A stretch of 10,194 bases of DNA from the NCBI GenBank assembly GCA_964411425.1, contig CAYPKW010000085.1:1-10194 (forward strand), written 5' to 3'. The translations under genes were made by a program, and so were the position numbers. The notes under the pieces were generated by a model that did not search any database, was not told where the DNA came from, and saw only the letters and a program-made list of their open reading frames with translations. Origin of the DNA: CAYPKW01 sp964411425 (GTDB lineage Bacteria > Pseudomonadota > Alphaproteobacteria > Dongiales > Dongiaceae). Shown here one piece after another: positions 7,460-10,194 of the stretch (within the stretch, counting starts at the first letter, position 1; each line of letters begins with the position of its first letter).

Positions 7460-7599
7460 GGCGGGGCGGCGGGGGGCGCCTCCAGCGAACGCCAAGCGAG
7501 AGAGGGTGAAAAAATGAACGATGGACCCCATGCAAAGCGGGGAATTGACCCGGCCCCCGCTTGGCGAAGGCGTCCAGCGAGGCCCGGCCTCTTCCTCGG

Positions 7600-7630
7600 G
7601 GCCATGCGTAAAGCCGAGGCCATGCGTAAA
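7600..7630. repeat. Short direct repeat, 13 bp with 18-bp period
   Basis: GGCCATGCGTAAA occurs at 7600-7612 and again at 7618-7630, separated by GCCGA. Only two copies are present. It lies about 200 bp upstream of thrC in non-coding DNA; a protein-binding pair of sites or a slippage product are both possible. Confidence 0.55.
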
Positions 7631-7846
7631 ACAAGATGTCTTAGCATCGATTTTTCGAGGAACGACCCCAGGCAGCCAGGAACCGCGGGCCATTCCGGGC
7701 CGCGCGAGAGGAAGTTGCTTCACCATGTCAAACAGCGCCTGGCCGGACCAGGACAACGATCATAGCACGGAACGGTGCGCTAGGAAAGCGTTCCGATAAA
7801 GGCCGGCGGACGGAGTAGTGAAGGTGTCCGCTCGTTCCAAGTCGGC

Positions 7847-8221
7847 TCAGGCCCAGAGCACCGTCACGTCGTAGAGCGCGAAGCGACGGTCGGCGCTGAC
7901 CAGCGTCAGGCCCTCGGCCTGCGCCTGCGCGATCAGCATGCGATCGAACGGGTCGCGATGATGGAACGGCAATCGCGCGACGCGCTCGATATGGGCGAAG
8001 GTGATCGGCAGCGTCACGAAGCCGCTTTCCGCGATGCCGTCCTCGAACCGCGCGTCTAGTCGCAACTTGCCGAGGCTGGACTTGATCGCCACCTCCCAGG
8101 CCGATGCGATGCTGATGAACACGGTCTCCGCGCCGCCGATCGCCTCCCGGATGCTCGCGCGGAGCCGGCGCTCGGCCATCCACCACCAGAGGAACGTGTG
8201 GGTATCAAACAGGAGGGTCAA
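7847..8221 (-). CDS. vapC: VapC-type toxin, PIN-domain ribonuclease
   Basis: Type II toxin of 124 aa with a PIN nuclease fold that cleaves RNA in a Mg-dependent manner. Acidic active-site residues are in place: D6 (LLFDTHTFLWW), E43 (SAWEVAIK), D90/D93 (RDPFDRMLIAQA) and D111 (SADRRF). The sequence pattern DTHTFLWW...WEVAIKSSLGKL...DPFDRMLIAQA is typical of the short PIN proteins paired with Phd/YefM antitoxins. The start codon is TTG (8219-8221): it is preceded by a strong Shine-Dalgarno GAGGAG (8226-8231) 4 nt away, and the next ATG (residue 15) would remove D6. The gene overlaps the antitoxin gene by 17 nt, the usual arrangement for coupled translation. All catalytic residues are present, so it should be active. 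RNA target unknown. Confidence 0.92.
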   Translation of the reverse strand: MTLLFDTHTFLWWWMAERRLRASIREAIGGAETVFISIASAWEVAIKSSLGKLRLDARFEDGIAESGFVTLPITFAHIERVARLPFHHRDPFDRMLIAQAQAEGLTLVSADRRFALYDVTVLWA

Positions 8222-8462
8222 GCGGCTCCTCGAGCGTGGCGAGCATGTCGTCGGGGAGCGGGTCGTCGAAGTCGTCCGCGATCCAGATCTTGCCCTTCCC
8301 GAGGCCAGGAACGCGCTTGCCCTTGGTCTGCGGGATCGGCACCAGGCGCGCCTTGGGCACGCCGTTTTTGGTGATGATGATCTCCTCGCCGGCGGCGACG
8401 CGATCGACCAGCTTGGAAAGATGCGTTTTCGCCTGGTAGAGGCTGGTGAGTACGCCGGCCAT
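8205..8462 (-). CDS. vapB: VapB-type antitoxin, Phd/YefM family
   Basis: Antitoxin of 85 aa that neutralises VapC and probably represses its own promoter. Residues 1-45 (MAGVLTSLYQAKTHLSKLVD, then AGEEIIITKNGVPKARLVP) match the Phd/YefM DNA-binding dimerisation domain; the acidic tail KGKIWIADDFDDPLPDDM (56-73) is the flexible toxin-binding part. The start at 8462 is favoured by AGGAGA (8469-8474) 6 nt upstream; a longer frame up to 8534 would run through a palindromic repeat and is rejected. The first gene of the vapBC pair, it lies immediately next to palindrome A, the edge of which touches its Shine-Dalgarno. Confidence 0.92.
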   Translation of the reverse strand: MAGVLTSLYQAKTHLSKLVDRVAAGEEIIITKNGVPKARLVPIPQTKGKRVPGLGKGKIWIADDFDDPLPDDMLATLEEPLDPPV

Positions 8463-8472
8463 GGCCGTTCTC

Positions 8473-8528
8473 CTAGTGTCCTGCCCCAGAAATTCCCTAA
8501 CGAATTTCTGGGATAAGCAGGCCACTAG
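8473..8528. repeat. Palindromic element A (REP/MITE-like) abutting vapB
   Basis: An imperfect palindrome running from CTAGTG to CACTAG. The core is a perfect 11-bp inverted repeat, CCCAGAAATTC (8485-8495) and GAATTTCTGGG (8502-8512) around CCTAAC; an outer pair CTAGTGTCCTG (8473-8483) and CAGGCCACTAG (8518-8528) matches except for one base. It shares tips and the GAAATTC/GAATTTC core with element B. The left tip overlaps the vapB Shine-Dalgarno by 2 bp, so it lies in the vapB leader or promoter. No coding capacity. Confidence 0.8.
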
Positions 8529-8536
8529 ATTCAATT

Positions 8537-8566
8537 ACTTAGTGGCCCGTTACTTAGTGGCCCGTT
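8537..8566. repeat. 15-bp tandem duplication at the edge of palindrome B
   Basis: ACTTAGTGGCCCGTT occurs twice head to tail with no gap (8537-8551 and 8552-8566). The second copy is the outer part of the left arm of palindrome B; the first is an extra copy. The TAGTGGCC within it also pairs with GGCCACTA at 8520-8527 in element A. Confidence 0.9.
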
Positions 8567-8612
8567 CACCCCGAAATTCAAGCTAAGGAATTTCGGGGTG
8601 AACGGGCCACTA
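8555..8612. repeat. Palindromic element B, perfect 25-bp inverted repeat
   Basis: Arms 8555-8579 and 8588-8612 are perfectly complementary over 25 bp (tips TAGTGGCCCGTTCACC and GGTGAACGGGCCACTA) around the 8-nt loop AAGCTAAG. It is related to element A in tips, core and a CTAA in the loop. A symmetrical element of this size without coding capacity is typical of REP-type sequences or of miniature elements mobilised in trans. There is no T-run to make it a standard terminator. Confidence 0.9.
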
Positions 8613-8661
8613 GTCAACCTTGACCAATATGGCCGCGAGGCGGCGATTGGTCAAGCCTGAC
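8613..8661. repeat. Imperfect inverted repeat at the left flank of the IS
   Basis: GTCAACCTTGACCAAT (8613-8628) and ATTGGTCAAGCCTGAC (8646-8661) are inverted copies with 14 of 16 positions matching, around a 17-nt GC-rich loop. The right arm runs into the 37-bp stretch that is repeated before the second IS copy (from 8654), so the repeated stretch begins inside this structure. Confidence 0.7.
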
Positions 8662-8690
8662 TAAGCCAGAAGCGTCGCTTTCACGCGATA

Positions 8691-8723
8691 TGTCCGGTGC
8701 TTGTGACACACGATCTGTCCGGT
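8691..8723 (+). repeat. Left IS end with two copies of TGTCCGGT
   Basis: CGATATGTCCGGT (8686-8698) and CGATCTGTCCGGT (8711-8723) match at 12 of 13 positions with a 25-bp period. They are likely binding sites for the IS transposase. The similarity begins 5 bp outside the proposed tip at 8691. Confidence 0.65.
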
Positions 8724-8753
8724 CTTTGAATCGCTCCAAAGCAGGGGGCGGAG

Positions 8754-9938
8754 ATGAGACGGACGGAGCTGTTGCAAGGATTGAGAACAATGAAGTTCGA
8801 CGCAGTTTTAGGGCGCTGGCAGCGCCAGGAGCTGAGCCAGGTCGAGGCGGCGGAGATCTTGGGGGTGACGGAGCGAACCTTTCGGCGCTGGTACCAGCGC
8901 TATGAAGAGGACGGGCTCGACGGTCTATTGGATCGGCGGTTGGGCAAGCCGTCACCCAAGCGGGTGCCGGCGGACTGGGCGGATCGGGTGGAGCAACTCT
9001 ACCGGGAGCGGTATGCCGGCTTCAACGCCCAGCATTTCCACGAGCATCTGGTCAAGGACCACGGCTTTCCCTTCAGCTACAGCTGGGCCAAGACCTTCTT
9101 GCACCGGCGCCAGCTGCTGCCGTTGGCGGCGAAGGGAGGCGCGCACCGCAAGAAGCGGCCGCGCCGGCCGCTGGCGGGCATGATGCTGCACCAGGACGGA
9201 TCGAAGCACCGCTGGCTGCCGGGGCTCGAGCAGGAGCACGACCTCATCGCCACCATGGACGACGCGACGAGCGAGCTCTACTCCGCCTTCCTGGTCGAGG
9301 AGGAAGGCACGCAGAGCAGCTTCCGCGCCTTGCGCGAGGTCATCGCCAAACACGGCCTGTTCTGCGCCCTCTACACCGATCGCGGCGGCCACTACTTCCA
9401 CACGCCCAGGGCCGGCGAGCCGGTCGACAAGGACCAGCCCACCCAGGTCGGTCGCGCGCTCGCCCAGCTCGGCATCGAGCACATCGCCGCCTACTCGCCG
9501 GAGGCGCGCGGCCGCTCGGAGCGCCTGTTCGGCACGCTGCAGGATCGCCTGCCCAAGGAGCTGCGGCTGGCCGGCATCGTCGACATCCACGCCGCCAACC
9601 GCTTCATCGCCGAGGTCTACCTGCCGGCCCACAATGCCCGCTTCGCCGTGCCCGCCACGGAGCCCGGCTCGGCCTTCGTGCGCGATCGCGATGCCGCCTT
9701 CACCGAGATGCTCTGCATCCACGAGGAGCGCGTGGTCGGCAACGACAACACCGTGCGCTATCGCGGCCTCGCCTTGCAGCTGCCCGAAAGCCGCCTGCGC
9801 CCGCACTTCGTCAAGGCCAAGGTCCGCGTCCATGGCTATCCCGATGGCACGCTCGCCGTCTTCCACGGCCCGCGCTGCCTCGCCCGCTACAATGCTCAAG
9901 GACGGCTCACCGACCATGCGCAATCTCTGGCCGCTTAA
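8754..9938 (+). CDS. ISNCY family transposase (ISDol1-type, DDE)
   Basis: Complete 394-aa transposase. An N-terminal helix-turn-helix lies at about residues 27-60 (LSQVEAAEILGVTERTFRRW), followed by a second DNA-binding part and an integrase-type catalytic core. Likely DDE residues are D148 (MMLHQDGSKH), D209 (LYTDRGGHY) and E257 (ARGRSERLF); the blocks MMLHQDGS, TMDDATSE, LVEEEGT, SSFRALREVI and AYSPEARGRSER are characteristic of the ISNCY/ISDol1 group. The start MRRTELLQGL is family-typical, although its Shine-Dalgarno is poor (GGAG directly before the ATG); an ATG at 8790 behind AAGGA is an alternative. No frameshift or stop is seen, so it may be active. It is followed by a strong hairpin at 9956-9990. 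Confidence 0.95.
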   Translation: MRRTELLQGLRTMKFDAVLGRWQRQELSQVEAAEILGVTERTFRRWYQRYEEDGLDGLLDRRLGKPSPKRVPADWADRVEQLYRERYAGFNAQHFHEHLVKDHGFPFSYSWAKTFLHRRQLLPLAAKGGAHRKKRPRRPLAGMMLHQDGSKHRWLPGLEQEHDLIATMDDATSELYSAFLVEEEGTQSSFRALREVIAKHGLFCALYTDRGGHYFHTPRAGEPVDKDQPTQVGRALAQLGIEHIAAYSPEARGRSERLFGTLQDRLPKELRLAGIVDIHAANRFIAEVYLPAHNARFAVPATEPGSAFVRDRDAAFTEMLCIHEERVVGNDNTVRYRGLALQLPESRLRPHFVKAKVRVHGYPDGTLAVFHGPRCLARYNAQGRLTDHAQSLAA

Positions 9939-9955
9939 CACCGCTCGGCGCCAGA

Positions 9956-9990
9956 CGCCTGTGGATAAGGCTTCGCCTTACCCACAGGCG
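9956..9990 (+). repeat. Hairpin after the transposase gene, with DnaA-box-like sequence
   Basis: CGCCTGTGGATAAGGC (9956-9971) and GCCTTACCCACAGGCG (9975-9990) form a 16-bp stem with one mismatch around TTC, 17 nt after the transposase stop. No T-run follows, so it is at best a partial terminator; it may also protect the transcript end or block read-through into the right end. The left arm contains TGTGGATAA (9960-9968), the complement of the consensus DnaA box TTATCCACA; the right arm has TTACCCACA. Confidence 0.75.
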
Positions 9991-10054
9991 CAACCACATC
10001 AGCAGCGGTCAATTGATGTGCCACGAATACCGGACAAGTTAATTAGCCATCGAC

Positions 10055-10194
10055 AGCCTGACTAAGCCAGAAGCGTCGCTTTCACGCGATATGTCCGGTG
10101 CTTGTGACACACGATCTGTCCGGTTCTTGAATCGCTCCGAAGCGTGGGCGCGAGGATGAGACGGACAGAGTTGTTGCAAGGACTGATACCAAGT
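10055..10194 (+). mobile_element. Second, partial IS copy in direct orientation (runs off the window)
   Basis: Positions 10055-10124 are identical to 8654-8723 over 70 bp (offset 1401), including both TGTCCGGT motifs; after that the copies differ by several substitutions and a 1-bp indel up to the transposase start. The proposed left tip is at 10092, 55 bp beyond the right end of the first IS. This is a tandem pair of related but not identical elements. The remainder lies outside the window. Confidence 0.8.
10156..10194 (+). CDS. Start of a second ISNCY-type transposase (partial at window edge)
   Basis: The ATG at 10156 opens MRRTELLQGL, identical in protein to the first ten residues of the transposase at 8754, with silent DNA differences. 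The last three visible residues (IPS) depart from RTM in the first copy. With so little sequence it cannot be decided whether the gene is intact, diverged or interrupted. Confidence 0.5.
   Translation, partial: MRRTELLQGLIPS

Larger units (their letters stand above)
7396..7846. other. 451-bp non-coding gap between the thrC operon and vapBC
   Basis: No convincing protein or RNA gene is seen. It holds the possible thrC promoter (7431-7459), a 13-bp repeat GGCCATGCGTAAA at 7600-7612 and 7618-7630 (18-bp period), and a 7-bp inverted repeat CGGAACG / CGTTCCG (7768-7774 and 7789-7795) downstream of vapC without a T-run. An open frame of 83 codons starts at 7514 (+) behind GAGAGG, but its product has no recognisable features. 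The gap may be a decayed gene or the junction where the toxin-antitoxin module was acquired. Confidence 0.5.
8691..10036 (+). mobile_element. Insertion sequence, ISNCY family (ISDol1-like)
   Basis: An IS of about 1346 bp defined by 20-bp terminal inverted repeats with 16 matches: left TGTCCGGTGCTTGTGACACA (8691-8710), right (complement of 10017-10036) TGTCCGGTATTCGTGGCACA. Inside each end, exactly 25 bp from the tip, the motif recurs: TGTCCGGT at 8716-8723 and the degenerate complement AGCGGTCA at 10004-10011. One transposase gene fills the interior. No target duplication is visible next to these ends. The left boundary is uncertain, since identity with a second copy extends out to 8654. Family assignment comes from the transposase; the ends are my own reading. 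Confidence 0.75.

Noticed and set aside
7298..7756. 152-codon - strand frame overlapping the thrC start
   Set aside because: Overlaps the thrC 5' end in another frame, has Arg-rich composition and no family resemblance; the FTHG repeat in it merely reflects the 18-bp-period DNA repeat.
7768..7795. Terminator for vapBC
   Set aside because: The CGGAACG/CGTTCCG stem is only 7 bp with a 14-nt loop and no T-run on the - strand.
8463..8534. Longer vapB start at 8534
   Set aside because: Would translate through palindrome A from a TTG; the ATG at 8462 has AGGAGA at good spacing and matches the Phd/YefM N terminus.
8473..8612. CRISPR array
   Set aside because: Only two unlike palindromic units with no regular repeat-spacer pattern and no cas genes nearby.
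8952..9941. 329-codon open frame antisense to the transposase
   Set aside because: Antisense shadow produced by codon bias of the transposase; no domain or start signal.

Overview
The window is GC-rich chromosomal DNA from a proteobacterium, most likely an alphaproteobacterium of the Rhodospirillales type. This assignment is inferred from the protein flavour (ScsB-like DsbD, MPP-like M16 peptidase, short alphaproteobacterial YqgE) and from a tightly packed threonine synthase - M16 peptidase - GNAT cluster; no rRNA or other taxonomic marker is present. Positions 1-7395 are ordinary core genome, 7396-8470 is a non-coding gap plus a toxin-antitoxin pair, and 8473-10194 is repeat and insertion-sequence DNA.

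Positions 1-770: a small heat-shock protein gene (Hsp20, + strand, start 167) with a long leader whose last 44 nt can fold so that the ribosome-binding site is buried in a 10-bp helix, a candidate RNA thermometer. A Rho-independent terminator follows at 730-765. Positions 771-3469 (- strand): a ScsB/DsbD-type membrane electron-transfer protein followed by a Prx5-type peroxiredoxin, the latter with a candidate sigma70 promoter of its own. Together with Hsp20 this half is stress and thiol-redox biology. Positions 3470-3550 form a short divergent promoter region that also serves yqgE (3551-4126, + strand), whose stop codon overlaps that of the oppositely oriented GNAT gene.

Positions 4123-7395 (- strand): thrC, M16 peptidase and RimJ-like acetyltransferase read as one overlapping operon. 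Both thrC and the M16 gene begin with TTG; the M16 start is embedded in the thrC stop (TTGA), so the peptidase is probably translationally coupled to threonine synthase.

Positions 7396-7846 hold no convincing gene. Positions 7847-8462 are a vapBC toxin-antitoxin pair (- strand), vapC again starting with TTG behind a strong Shine-Dalgarno. Directly upstream of vapB lie two related palindromic elements (8473-8528 and 8537-8612), probably REP or MITE-like, and a third imperfect inverted repeat. An ISNCY (ISDol1-type) insertion sequence with a complete transposase occupies about 8691-10036; its ends carry 25-bp-spaced repeats. A second, diverged copy of the same kind of element starts in direct orientation at about 10055 and runs off the window, so this is a tandem IS array.

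The most interesting signals are the Shine-Dalgarno-masking hairpin before hsp20, the palindrome pair at the vapBC promoter, and the IS tandem whose two left ends are identical over 70 bp, including 37 bp outside the apparent terminal repeat.
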